Source: Candidatus Thorarchaeota archaeon
GTDB lineage: Archaea > Asgardarchaeota > Thorarchaeia > Thorarchaeales > Thorarchaeaceae
Reading direction: 5' to 3'
DNA: 57,138 nucleotides
Assembly: GCA_020348985.1 (NCBI GenBank)
Contig: CP070761.1
Coordinates: 1,651,227 to 1,708,364, forward strand
Shown: piece by piece, positions 40,474 through 49,115 of the stretch
Layout: each line of letters starts with the position of its first letter
Numbering within the stretch: the first letter of the stretch is position 1
Program-made: the position numbers and the translations under genes
The notes under the pieces: model-generated
Told to the model about the DNA's origin: nothing
Seen by the model: the letters and a program-made list of their open reading frames with translations, nothing else
The model's database searches: none

Positions 40474-41136
40474 ATGACCCTAGCAAGTGAAATCGTGGAA
40501 ATAACCCTCAGAAGTCTATTCGTGTCTGGGTTTGCCGCATTCATAGCCACGCTGATTGGCCTTCCCATCGGCGTCCTAGTCGGATTGAGGAAATTCCGAG
40601 GGAGACCTTTGGTCAAAGGAGTTTTCAATGGTATGATGGCTATGCCAACCGTAGCTCTAGGGTTGATTCTCTACTTGCTATTCTCCCAGACTGGGCCCTT
40701 GGGCTTTCTTCAACTTCTGTACTCCCCTTATGCCATCATTGTTGGACAAGCAATTCTGGTTGTCCCCATAATGGTGAGCATAACTACTGAAACAATTGAG
40801 AACGTTGACCCCTCGATTCGAGAGCTTGCCCTCACGCTCGGGGCTGACGAAAGCGGCGCCCGGGCTGCAGTACTCCGTGAATCCATTGGGGGCATTCTCC
40901 TGGCCTCGTCTGCCAGCTTTAGTCGAGCTATCTCCGAACTTGGAGTGGCACTGATGCTTGGGGGAAACATCGTAGGGCTCACAAGGATACTAACGACTGC
41001 TATTGCACTTGAGACCGCGAGAGGAGAGGTTGCTCTAGGTATTGGCTTAGCCGTCGTTCTTCTAGTGGTTATGCTTGTGATTAACGTGTCTCTGCGTCTT
41101 GCTGAGAAAAGAGTGCGGTGGTGGTTATGGCAATAA
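40474..41136 (+). CDS. tupB: tungstate ABC transporter permease
   Basis: 220 residues with five to six membrane helices. The cytoplasmic coupling loop ELALTLGADESGARAAVLRESIGGILLASSASFSRAISELGVALMLGGN contains the permease E-x-x-x-x-L-G-A ... motif that docks on the ATPase. FVSGFAAFIATLIGLPIGVLVG and FNGMMAMPTVALGLILYLL match TupB-like inner membrane proteins. Works as a dimer with TupA and the ATPase. It overlaps the next gene by ten bases. Confidence 0.93.
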   Translation: MTLASEIVEITLRSLFVSGFAAFIATLIGLPIGVLVGLRKFRGRPLVKGVFNGMMAMPTVALGLILYLLFSQTGPLGFLQLLYSPYAIIVGQAILVVPIMVSITTETIENVDPSIRELALTLGADESGARAAVLRESIGGILLASSASFSRAISELGVALMLGGNIVGLTRILTTAIALETARGEVALGIGLAVVLLVVMLVINVSLRLAEKRVRWWLWQ

Positions 41137-42200
41137 TCGAACTCGTTGATTTGAGGGCTGGCTACGATGGCCAGCTTGCTCTAAAAGGTGTGAACCTAGA
41201 GATCGATCAGGGTGAGATTCTCTCGCTCATCGGCCCCAATGGCGCAGGGAAGACGACACTGCTAAAGACGATCGGGGGTCTCATATCGCCATCATCAGGA
41301 AGTCTAGTATTTCGGGACACGGATATAACAGACACAAACAGAGAGATTCTACGAGAAAACGCAACTCTTGTCTTCCAGAACCCGGTTCATTTTGGAACAA
41401 CTGTTTACAAGAATGTGGCTTATGGTCTTCGCATAAGAGGTGTCGATGAATCCGATGTTGACAAAAGAGTGAAAGAGACCCTCGAGCTCTTGGGCCTGTC
41501 GGGATTTGAGTCACGCAATGCCCGGAAGCTGTCCGGTGGGGAGCAGCGGAGAGTGTCTCTTGCTAGGGCAGTAGCTATTGACTCCTCAATACTCTTGCTG
41601 GATGAGCCCGGAGCGGACCTTGACCTAGAGAGCAAGCGAATTGTCGAGGAAACTCTAAGATCACTAAGCAAGGATAGAGGAACCACTGTTGTTATGGCAA
41701 CACACGATATGTTTCAGGCGAAGACGCTTGCAAGCAGAATAGCGACTGTTCAGGATGGACAGATTGAGCGCATCGGACGAGCCTCCACAGTATTCAGGCT
41801 TGAGCTGGAGAGCAGAATCGGAGACCATCCCGTCCTCAACAGATTCCGTGCACAAGCAGTCTGGATTGAATCTGATTGGACCAAAGGAGGACATCTCAGA
41901 TTGAGACTAGAAGGAGGCCTAACACTTGAGGCAACAGGCCATCGGGATGGCGATGTCACAATCATCATTCCTCCTGAAGACATCATAATCTCTAGGCAAG
42001 CCGTTTTATCAAGCGCTCGGAACTCGCTGAAAGGGAGTGTAATCAACATCGAGGCGTCCAACTCATCAGTTCTACTCACAGTTGATGTGGGTATTGAGTT
42101 AGTGGCACAGATCACAGAAGATTCCCTGAAACGTTTGAAGATAGAGAAGGGAGATGAAGTATTTGTCACATTCAAGGCGTCATCAGTGACTGTCTACTAG
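41127..42200 (+). CDS. tupC: tungstate/molybdate ABC transporter ATP-binding protein with TOBE-like domain
   Basis: 357 residues from ATG 41127, three codons after a GTG at 41118. Walker A GPNGAGKTT, Q-loop VFQNPVHFG, signature LSGGEQRRVSLARAV and Walker B SSILLLDEPGADLD are complete. After the ATPase, residues ~240-357 include a degenerate linker and a TOBE/Mop-like C-terminal domain (NSLKGSVINIEASNSSVLLTVDVGIELVAQIT), a site where oxyanions can feed back on transport. Hydrolyses ATP to drive tungstate or molybdate uptake. Confidence 0.92.
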   Translation: MAIIELVDLRAGYDGQLALKGVNLEIDQGEILSLIGPNGAGKTTLLKTIGGLISPSSGSLVFRDTDITDTNREILRENATLVFQNPVHFGTTVYKNVAYGLRIRGVDESDVDKRVKETLELLGLSGFESRNARKLSGGEQRRVSLARAVAIDSSILLLDEPGADLDLESKRIVEETLRSLSKDRGTTVVMATHDMFQAKTLASRIATVQDGQIERIGRASTVFRLELESRIGDHPVLNRFRAQAVWIESDWTKGGHLRLRLEGGLTLEATGHRDGDVTIIIPPEDIIISRQAVLSSARNSLKGSVINIEASNSSVLLTVDVGIELVAQITEDSLKRLKIEKGDEVFVTFKASSVTVY

Positions 42201-42224
42201 GATGGCCGAAGTGCATGATGGAAC

Positions 42225-42235
42225 ATAACAGTTAT
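42225..42235. promoter_or_regulatory. palindrome before moaA, putative tungstate/molybdate operator
   Basis: ATAACAGTTAT again, in the context GGAACATAACAGTTATCTCC, 21 bases before the first possible moaA start and 25 after tupC. It could let cofactor synthesis respond to the metal supply separately from transport. Confidence 0.6.
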
Positions 42236-42255
42236 CTCCAAACCGCATTGCCAGT

Positions 42256-43251
42256 GTGATGAAAATGGTCGACATGCAAGCCAAAGGCACTGCAGAGGAT
42301 TCAGCAAAGCAATTCGAACCTCTCATGGATGATTATGGTCGGCCAATAAACTACCTTAGATTGTCACTCACTCAGCGATGTAATCACTCTTGCCTCTTTT
42401 GCCACAGAGAGGGTGAGTACGAACCCGGATCCGAGATGACAATACAAGAGATTGAGCGCTTGGTTCAGCTTGCTGCTCGACACGGAATCAAAAGAGTCAA
42501 GCTAACGGGTGGAGAGCCTCTTCTGAGAGATGACATAATCGACATTGTCAAACTTCTCTCTCCACTTGTGGACGACCTATCTCTTACAACAAATGGATCG
42601 CTTCTCCAAGATCTGGCTCCAGACCTGAAAGCAGCTGGACTTGATAGAATCAACGTCAGCCTTCACACACTCAGAGAGGAAACGCACGGACGAGTCACTG
42701 GCAGCAAGGACTTGGACAGAGTGAAGAAGGGCATCAAAAAGTGCATTGAGGTTGGTTTGACCCCTGTCAAGATCAATATGACCTTGCTTAGCGGTTTCAA
42801 TGAGAATGAGGTCGAGTCAATGATAGACTTCGCCGGAGAGGTCGGTGCCACACTCCAACTAATTGAGCTTCAGGAGTTTTCTGGAGACACTGAGAGCTAC
42901 ACGAATCTATGGGTTGATCTCAATCCGATTGAAAAACATCTTGACAAAGTCAGCATCAAGGTGGAGCAGAGGTCACTGCATGGGCGCAGATTGTACACAG
43001 TTCCCACAGAGAAGGGATTGGTCAGAATAGAGGTTGTTCGACCGATGAACAACCCCTCATTCTGCGGTCAATGTACGAGACTGAGGGTGACTTCCGATGG
43101 TAAGCTGAAGCCATGTCTCAGACGAAATGACAATCTCGTGAACACTCGTGAGTATCAGGACATATCTGAGGCTGAAACCAAGCTCCTTGACGCCTTGCTG
43201 AAGGCGGTCCGACTTAGGGAGCCCTTCTGGAATGAGGAGGACAAAACATGA
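42256..43251 (+). CDS. moaA: GTP 3',8-cyclase MoaA
   Basis: 331 residues from GTG 42256; ATG 42259 and ATG 42265 are alternatives. Radical SAM motif C-x3-C-x2-C in RCNHSCLFCHREGE, VKLTGGEPLLRDDI, LTTNGSLL and RINVSLHTL are followed by the second cluster motif C-x2-C-x13-C (FCGQCTRLRVTSDGKLKPC). It makes the first intermediate of the molybdopterin path from GTP. I do not see the C-terminal Gly-Gly known from bacterial and human MoaA; the protein ends EEDKT. Overlaps the next gene by four bases. Confidence 0.94.
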   Translation: MMKMVDMQAKGTAEDSAKQFEPLMDDYGRPINYLRLSLTQRCNHSCLFCHREGEYEPGSEMTIQEIERLVQLAARHGIKRVKLTGGEPLLRDDIIDIVKLLSPLVDDLSLTTNGSLLQDLAPDLKAAGLDRINVSLHTLREETHGRVTGSKDLDRVKKGIKKCIEVGLTPVKINMTLLSGFNENEVESMIDFAGEVGATLQLIELQEFSGDTESYTNLWVDLNPIEKHLDKVSIKVEQRSLHGRRLYTVPTEKGLVRIEVVRPMNNPSFCGQCTRLRVTSDGKLKPCLRRNDNLVNTREYQDISEAETKLLDALLKAVRLREPFWNEEDKT

Positions 43252-44132
43252 TAGATGTTAGAGAGAATGACTTCTCAATCGATGAGGTAGTAGAAAACAC
43301 ACGTAAGCCCGAGATGGGAGCGATAGCGCTTTTCCTAGGAACAGTGAGAAACTTCAGCAGAGGAAAGGCTGTCGAGAGACTCGAGTTTGAGAGCTATGAA
43401 GGTCTAGATGTCGAGAAGCTTGAAGAAGTCCGGAAGGAGACCATAGATCGGTTTGGAGTCACAGACGTATCCATCATACACAGGATTGGTACGCTACAGG
43501 TCGGAGAGAACATTGTTGTCATTGTAGTTGGCTCTGCACATCGTGACGAAGCTTTCAAGGGTTGTCGATATGCAATTGACCGACTAAAAGAGATTGTACC
43601 AATCTGGAAGAAGGAGTTCTTCGAAGGAGGAAGCTATTGGGTTGGGGAGGAAGAAGCTATGGATAGAGAGTCCATGGCAAAAGACACTCGCGTTAGCATG
43701 GTCGACATATCACAGAAAGAGCTCAGTCTGAGGACCGCAATTGCTGAAGGGTTTGCCATCCTTGCACCAGAGACAGTCGAAGCAATTCGCCTCCAGAAGA
43801 CTAAGAAAGGAGACGTACTATCTGTTTCAGAAACAGCAGGTATTCTAGCCGCAAAGAAGACTTGGGATCTTATCCCGTTGTGCCATCAGATTCCGCTTTC
43901 CTCTGTCGGCGTTTCTTTCGAATTCCTTGAAGATCGCGTGAAGGCGGTCTGTGAGGTTACTGCGACCTATTCCACGGGCGTAGAGATGGAAGCACTCGTA
44001 GGAGTCACAACTGCTCTTCTTTCTGTGTGGGACATGGTCAAGTATCTGGAGAAAGACGAAGATGGCCAGTATCCAACGTCGCGTCTTGAGGGAATCCAAG
44101 TCACAGAGAAAAGGAAGAGTGTTGTGGAATGA
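43248..44132 (+). CDS. moaEC: fused MoaE (molybdopterin synthase large subunit) - MoaC (cyclic pyranopterin synthase)
   Basis: 294 residues. Residues 1-~138 are MoaE: GAIALFLGTVRNFSRGKAVERLEFESYEG, HRIGTLQVGENIVVIVV, SAHRDEAFKGCRYAIDRLKEIVPIWKKE with catalytic-type Lys121/122. Residues ~148-294 are MoaC: MVDISQKELSLRTAIAEGF, KKGDVLSVSETAGILAAKKT, LIPLCHQIPLSSV (208-220), TGVEMEALVGV (243-253) and WDMVKY with Asp262 and Lys265. So one chain would make cyclic pyranopterin monophosphate (MoaC step) and later convert it to molybdopterin (MoaE step). MoaD, the sulfur carrier, is not in the window. ATGA overlaps on both sides show tight operon structure. Confidence 0.95.
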   Translation: MIDVRENDFSIDEVVENTRKPEMGAIALFLGTVRNFSRGKAVERLEFESYEGLDVEKLEEVRKETIDRFGVTDVSIIHRIGTLQVGENIVVIVVGSAHRDEAFKGCRYAIDRLKEIVPIWKKEFFEGGSYWVGEEEAMDRESMAKDTRVSMVDISQKELSLRTAIAEGFAILAPETVEAIRLQKTKKGDVLSVSETAGILAAKKTWDLIPLCHQIPLSSVGVSFEFLEDRVKAVCEVTATYSTGVEMEALVGVTTALLSVWDMVKYLEKDEDGQYPTSRLEGIQVTEKRKSVVE

Positions 44133-44629
44133 AGGATGAACATAGTCGAGATCAGAAGATATCAACAGGATTCGCAGTTCTTGTTGTCAGCGATTCTCGG
44201 ACCATTGAGACCGACAAATCAGGAAAGTTGGCTCAAGAGCTTCTAGTCAGGGAAGGACATTCCGTTGAGAGGTACGACATCGTGCGGAATGATGAGACTG
44301 AGATCAGGCAGACTGTGGAAACCTACCTTCGTAATTCCGCAATACGTGTGATTCTTACGAGTGGTGGAACTGGTGTTGGCAGAAAGGATCTGACTGCAAG
44401 CGTCCTAGAATCAATGTTTGACAAGACCCTGACCGGATTTGGTGAGCACTTCCGTCGCCTCAGTATCAAAGAAGTTGGGCTCGCCGCTGTGTATAGCCGC
44501 AGTACGGCCGGACTAATCGGAAGCACAGTTGTGTATTGTCTTCCAGGTTCTAAGAACGCAATGAAGACTGCGCTCAAGAAAGTAATCCTGCCGAGCATTG
44601 GTCATCTGATTTGGGAGGTTGACCGTTGA
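44129..44629 (+). CDS. moaB: molybdenum cofactor biosynthesis protein MoaB
   Basis: 166 residues of the MoaB/MogA family: VLVVSDSRTIETDKSGKLAQELL, VRNDETEIRQTVE, ILTSGGTGVGRKDLTASVLE (the molybdopterin-binding S-G-G-T-G-x-x-x-x-D motif), and VYCLPGSKNAMKTAL. In archaea MoaB adenylylates molybdopterin before metal insertion by MoeA, the next gene. Four-base overlaps with both neighbours. Confidence 0.95.
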   Translation: MKDEHSRDQKISTGFAVLVVSDSRTIETDKSGKLAQELLVREGHSVERYDIVRNDETEIRQTVETYLRNSAIRVILTSGGTGVGRKDLTASVLESMFDKTLTGFGEHFRRLSIKEVGLAAVYSRSTAGLIGSTVVYCLPGSKNAMKTALKKVILPSIGHLIWEVDR

Positions 44630-45840
44630 GAGAAATGGAACCATTCAAACTACTTGTATCACAAGAGAAAGCCGAAGAGATAGTTCTCGAGAACTGTACT
44701 CCAATAGAGGACACAGAGAGTGTCAAGATTGAGGCCTCTGCAGGACGGGTTCTGGCAGTCGATGTCAGGGCTGACAGATCAGTTCCACCATTCGACAGGT
44801 CGGCGATGGATGGATATGCAGTCATCGCAAAGGACACTTTCGGAGCGGATACAAAGGAGGTACTTTTGCGGCTAGATGGAGTCATCCATGCAGGGGAAGT
44901 ATCAGACGTTCGAGTCTCAGGTGGTCGCTGCATTCAGATAGCAACAGGCTCTCCACTGCCCGAGGGAGCAGATTCGGTTGTCATGGTCGAATACACAGAG
45001 AAACGCGGCGATGAGATTCTCATCACCCGACCAGTGTATCCCGGGGCAAATGTATCAAACAAGGGCGAGGACATAGTCGAAGGTGACGTAGTACTAGAGA
45101 AGGGTACTTTCCTGACGCCGGCAAAGACTGGCACACTTGCTGCACTTGGACTGACTGAGATCGAAGTTTATTCGAAACCGCGCGTCGCTGTGATTCCAAC
45201 TGGAAAGGAAATAGTCTCTCCTGGAGAACAGCTCGCCCCTGGACAAATCTATGACATTAACTCCTACACACTTCTGACGGTTCTCGAGAAGCACGGCGTA
45301 TCGGTTGAGCAATTCCCTGTTGCAGCAGATGAAATTGAGACACTAAAGGAAGCACTGACCCAGGGATTGGAGTACGATATGGTAGTACTCTCTGGTGGTA
45401 GCTCTGTGGGAGAAAAGGACTTGTTGGCGGGAATCCTGACTGAATTAGGTGAGGTTCTTTTCCATGGCGTTCAGATTAAGCCAGGGAAGCCTACGCTTTT
45501 CGGTATAGTAAACAACACACCGGTCTTCGGAATGCCAGGATACCCCACTTCATGCCTAAGCAACGCATACATCTTCTTGGTTCCTGCAGTGAGGAAAATG
45601 GCACGTCTTCCCAGTGTGTACGAGAGAACAGTCACTGCTAAGATTGGAAAACGGATAGTGTCCTCGTCCGGACGAAGGCAGTTTCTCACTGTTAGACTGG
45701 AGGGTGATGTTGCACATCCAGTATACAAGCACTCTGGAGCTATCACTAGCATGGCACAGGCAGATGGTTATGTCATCCTTCCAGTCAATCTTGATGTGAT
45801 TGAGGAAGGCGAATCTATCGAGGTTATATTGCTTGACTAG
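44626..45840 (+). CDS. moeA: molybdopterin molybdenumtransferase MoeA
   Basis: 404 residues from TTG 44626, overlapping moaB by four bases; ATG 44635 is an alternative. VPPFDRSAMDGYAV is the conserved MoeA N-terminal motif. GRCIQIATGSPLPEGADSVVMVEYTE, VVLSGGSSVGEKDLL (the MogA-like site), IKPGKPTLFG and FGMPGYPTSCLSN follow, then a C-terminal beta barrel. It inserts molybdate or tungstate into adenylated molybdopterin. With tupABC next to it, tungsten is the likely metal (inference). Confidence 0.95.
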   Translation: MREMEPFKLLVSQEKAEEIVLENCTPIEDTESVKIEASAGRVLAVDVRADRSVPPFDRSAMDGYAVIAKDTFGADTKEVLLRLDGVIHAGEVSDVRVSGGRCIQIATGSPLPEGADSVVMVEYTEKRGDEILITRPVYPGANVSNKGEDIVEGDVVLEKGTFLTPAKTGTLAALGLTEIEVYSKPRVAVIPTGKEIVSPGEQLAPGQIYDINSYTLLTVLEKHGVSVEQFPVAADEIETLKEALTQGLEYDMVVLSGGSSVGEKDLLAGILTELGEVLFHGVQIKPGKPTLFGIVNNTPVFGMPGYPTSCLSNAYIFLVPAVRKMARLPSVYERTVTAKIGKRIVSSSGRRQFLTVRLEGDVAHPVYKHSGAITSMAQADGYVILPVNLDVIEEGESIEVILLD

Positions 45841-45841
45841 A

Positions 45842-46819
45842 TTAGTCGCTTTCAAACCAAATTCCATCAACAATCCTATCATACAGTGATTGCTCGATGT
45901 TTCCACCGCTTACAATTGCGACCACAGTCATTCCCTTGAATCTCTCTGGATCCTCAACTATCGGTCCAATGGAAGTAGCGCCGGCGCCTTCGACTATTTG
46001 ATTGTGCTCTAACCACAGTAATCGAATTGCTTTGGCGACTGTAACTTCTTCTGTGAGTACTAGCTCGTCAACATTCTGAGCAATCAAATCAAAGGTCATG
46101 GAATCAGGTTCGAGCCCTCCTAGAAACGCCTCAGCTAAAGTTTCGAACTCCTCTATCTGAACAATCTTCCCTGCGAGCCACGATTGATACATTGTTGCTG
46201 CGCCTTCCGTTTGCACTCCCATCACATGCGTTTCAGGGCGTAGCGCCTTGACTGCAATGGCGATTCCAGATATCAGCCCTCCACCTCCCACAGGAACGAT
46301 AATTGAGTCGAATGAATTCAGCTGTCTAATGATTTCCAATCCGATGGTGCCTTGTCCAGCGATGACGTCTGCGTCGTTGTACGGACTGATGTAGGGCTTG
46401 CCGGTATCTTCTGCCAGTTCTCTTGCCCTGGCTTCCACTTCATCAAAACCGCCTTCTAGGACAATGTCAACATCGTATCTCCGAATCTTCTCTAGTTTCG
46501 CTCCAGAGACATTCGCAGGGATGACTATCGTCGCAGGGATATTCAATTCTTGAGCAGCTCTAGCCACGGCCTGAGCATGGTTTCCAGACGATGCTGTGAC
46601 AACACCCCTTTCCCTTTCTCCTGGACTGAGTCGTGACATTCGATTGAGTGCACCTCGTATCTTGAAGGAGTTGGTGTGTTGAGTGTTCTCAAGCTTGAGG
46701 AAAACCTCGCCCTTCGTTATTTCGCTGAGTTTCTCAGACCTAATCAATGGGGTTTCAAGTACCAGTCCGCGGATAGTATCTTCTGCCTCCTCAATCATCT
46801 CAAGTGTAACCAAAGCCAT
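45842..46819 (-). CDS. threonine/serine dehydratase-like PLP enzyme
   Basis: 325 residues of the fold-type II PLP family. Schiff-base Lys in HTNSFKIRGALNR, SSGNHAQAVARAAQELN, SVGGGG-type phosphate loop IIVPVGGGGLISGIAIAV, and the end motif VAIVSGGN. It lacks the C-terminal ACT regulatory domain of biosynthetic IlvA, so it resembles catabolic threonine dehydratase/serine racemase. It is 24 bases after an ornithine cyclodeaminase-like gene; such pairs also occur in amino-acid degradation (for example EutB/EutC). Convergent with moeA. Confidence 0.92.
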   Translation of the reverse strand: MALVTLEMIEEAEDTIRGLVLETPLIRSEKLSEITKGEVFLKLENTQHTNSFKIRGALNRMSRLSPGERERGVVTASSGNHAQAVARAAQELNIPATIVIPANVSGAKLEKIRRYDVDIVLEGGFDEVEARARELAEDTGKPYISPYNDADVIAGQGTIGLEIIRQLNSFDSIIVPVGGGGLISGIAIAVKALRPETHVMGVQTEGAATMYQSWLAGKIVQIEEFETLAEAFLGGLEPDSMTFDLIAQNVDELVLTEEVTVAKAIRLLWLEHNQIVEGAGATSIGPIVEDPERFKGMTVVAIVSGGNIEQSLYDRIVDGIWFESD

Positions 46820-46843
46820 TCTTGTTCTCCACGCTCTTGTCGT

Positions 46844-47839
46844 CTATGTATCGAGAAGGTTGATTGTCCGGCCTAGGTCCCTTGATTTCGCCTGTTCCAG
46901 AACAACATAGGCGGCCGCAATGTCTTGAGCTGCGATACCCGTCGAATCAAAAAGTGTTATCTCATCTTCTGTTTCGCGGCCCGCTTTTTTCCCGATAAGA
47001 ATTTGACCTATCTCGGCATGGATATCAGTCTCGGCAATCAACCCTTGTGAGAGAGCATGCTGAATCTCTCCGATCTTTCGACACTGTGCCATGCTATCAA
47101 CCACTATCTTGTCAGCCTTCTTCACAATCATGGGATCTAGCTCTTGCTTTCCTGGACCATCAGCACCAATAGCATTGATGTGAACGCCCTTTTCTACCCA
47201 CTCTGCATTGACAAGTGCTTCTCTTGAAGGTGTTACAGTCACAACAATGTCAGCACCACGAACGACGCTCTCGACATTATCCTTTGCAGTCACATCAATC
47301 CCCATTCTGTCCGACATTTCCCTAGCATAATCGATTCCTGCCTTATCGATAATGTCCCAAACTTGGATTTCTTCCAAGGAGAACACCTCATTCAAAGCGA
47401 GTACCTGCATCCTTGCTTGAGTTCCTGCACCAACTAATCCGACCTTTGCCGAGTCCCTTCTGGCCAGCAAGCTTGCTGCTACGGCTCCCGCAGCTCCCGT
47501 TCGGTACGCCGTGATGTACGTCCCGTCCATGACTGCTAGCGGCATACTGGTTCTCAAGTCCATCAAAACGATTATCGCAACCCCTGGAGGGAGGCCCATC
47601 TTCTGATTGTCATAAAAACCACTTGCGATTTTGGTGCCAATTAGACCGAAATCTTCGACATATCCAGACTTTATGTCAATCTCTCCGTTGTGTATGCTGA
47701 CATCCAAATGGGCAACTGGCGCCAGCTCAACGGATCCTTTCGAAAAGGCAACATAGGCTTCTCGAACGGCCTCAATCGTCTTATCCATTGGCAGACATGA
47801 CTGGACTTCTTGCTGTGTCAAGATGCGTACTTCTGACAT
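46844..47839 (-). CDS. ornithine cyclodeaminase/mu-crystallin family protein
   Basis: 331 residues from ATG 47839 (MSEVRILTQQEVQSCLPMDK); an upstream ATG at 47893 would add 18 unconserved residues. GEIDIKSGYVEDFGLIGTKIASGFYDN, LAVMDGTYITAYRTGAAGAVAASLLAR and the NAD-binding KVGLVGAGTQARMQVLAL followed by VVTVTPSREALV are family hallmarks. Members act as ornithine cyclodeaminase, alanine or pyrroline-carboxylate (ketimine) reductase. First gene of the pair with the PLP dehydratase, suggesting an imine/enamine-linked amino acid pathway. Confidence 0.92.
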   Translation of the reverse strand: MSEVRILTQQEVQSCLPMDKTIEAVREAYVAFSKGSVELAPVAHLDVSIHNGEIDIKSGYVEDFGLIGTKIASGFYDNQKMGLPPGVAIIVLMDLRTSMPLAVMDGTYITAYRTGAAGAVAASLLARRDSAKVGLVGAGTQARMQVLALNEVFSLEEIQVWDIIDKAGIDYAREMSDRMGIDVTAKDNVESVVRGADIVVTVTPSREALVNAEWVEKGVHINAIGADGPGKQELDPMIVKKADKIVVDSMAQCRKIGEIQHALSQGLIAETDIHAEIGQILIGKKAGRETEDEITLFDSTGIAAQDIAAAYVVLEQAKSRDLGRTINLLDT

Positions 47840-47996
47840 TGCAATCGCAGTCGGTTTTGAATCCTGTCTAATGACTGTTCGGGAAAGAGACATGCGTTTG
47901 TCAAGGAGCTTTGGTCATGCTAGAACGAAATCTCCAGACTACGATGTTCCAAATCGAGGAATGATCGATGAAGCTTACGGGAACTGTGGCAAGCCG

Positions 47997-48086
47997 TAGG
48001 AAATCGCAGAAGGAATACTCTATCTTGTCACGGCAGAGTTCTGCACTGGAACGTCTCTCTCAGTGGATGGTGGTATGACTCTCTAG
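47997..48086 (+). pseudogene. C-terminal remnant of a short-chain dehydrogenase
   Basis: After a TAG codon the frame reads EIAEGILYLVTAEFCTGTSL and SVDGGMTL before TAG 48084, the standard C-terminus of SDR enzymes (E-I-A-x-x-x-L-x-L ... T-G-x-x-x-x-V-D-G-G). No Rossmann or Y-x-x-x-K part is found upstream. A decayed gene end. Confidence 0.7.
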
Positions 48087-48119
48087 AAAGGTTCATCACA
48101 GAGTCTTCTGCGTGTCTAG

Positions 48120-49070
48120 GTGATGAGTTCAGCAGACCAAGCTAGCGTTGCAAGTGAGACACAGCTTGAATTGATTGAGAGAGAATCATCAAGCGAACCG
48201 CGTCTCTTGCGAGTGATGAACGACAATCTTGTTGCCGCCACGTTCATTATTGAGTCCTCTTCGGCGCTTGAGATTCTGTTGGAACCATGGACCGTGGGTG
48301 CCAGATTGGCCCACCTTGCCCGGTCCAGCAGCGTGGACTTCCTCAAGGCCGCAGGAAGCCAAGTGAATGAGCTGAAGGAGGCCCGTTTTGAGAATGTCAC
48401 AGAGGTTGTTCCACTCGCCGGCGCACTCTACTACAGTATGGCCGAAGCTTTCGAAACAGTATTCGGAGAAGCAATCAACCGCTGTTTCATTGGTGCGAAA
48501 CGCAACCTAACTCCTACAGGTTGGATGACCGAACTGTCCTACGAAAACTTCGAGGCGATGTCTCCAGAGCCGATCATTCTGATAGGAGACACAATCGCAA
48601 CAGGTGGAACCATTGAAAGCATAATCAACGCCACCGTAGACAACTGCAAAAACATTGAGGCTATTGTGATCTACTCAATAGCCGGAGGATTGGTCGGCGC
48701 GATCCGTATATCGAAGCTTGCCGAGAAGCTGGAGATACCAATCTATCAATTCTACTCAAATGCAATCTTCGGCGTCGAACCAAACGGTACAGACATGCCT
48801 TGGCTACATCCGGGCACCATAGTATCTCAGCAGATTCGGGAGCGGGCAGAGTCAACGTACGGGCCGGACTTAGGCAGACGATGGTGCTCAATCTGGGACT
48901 GGGGGGATAGAGCAAAGCACCCGATCAAGCATCTCACTGAGCTTATTGAGAGATGTGAGGATGAATTAGCAAAGGATGTAACTGAAGAAACCAAGAGTGT
49001 CCTAGAGGAGTTTCTCCAAGAAACGCAAGACGCACTAAAGAAGTGGAAGGGACCAATTCAAAAGCTCTGA
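48120..49070 (+). CDS. phosphoribosyltransferase-like protein
   Basis: 316 residues from GTG 48120 or ATG 48123. PIILIGDTIATGGTIESII is the PRPP-binding D-T-x-x-T-G-G-T loop. VVPLAGALYYSMAEAFETVF and CFIGAKRNLTP with GWMTELSYENF fit the hood and flexible loop of uracil-phosphoribosyltransferase-like type I PRTases. A later acidic/Trp region (WCSIWDWGDRAKHP) and a charged C-terminal helix are extra; the protein is about 100 residues longer than a plain UPRT. The base it acts on cannot be told. Confidence 0.78.
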   Translation: MMSSADQASVASETQLELIERESSSEPRLLRVMNDNLVAATFIIESSSALEILLEPWTVGARLAHLARSSSVDFLKAAGSQVNELKEARFENVTEVVPLAGALYYSMAEAFETVFGEAINRCFIGAKRNLTPTGWMTELSYENFEAMSPEPIILIGDTIATGGTIESIINATVDNCKNIEAIVIYSIAGGLVGAIRISKLAEKLEIPIYQFYSNAIFGVEPNGTDMPWLHPGTIVSQQIRERAESTYGPDLGRRWCSIWDWGDRAKHPIKHLTELIERCEDELAKDVTEETKSVLEEFLQETQDALKKWKGPIQKL

Positions 49071-49115
49071 AGAGGCACCCTTCCGCCTGTCTGTATTCTG
49101 GTAGAGGATTACAAC

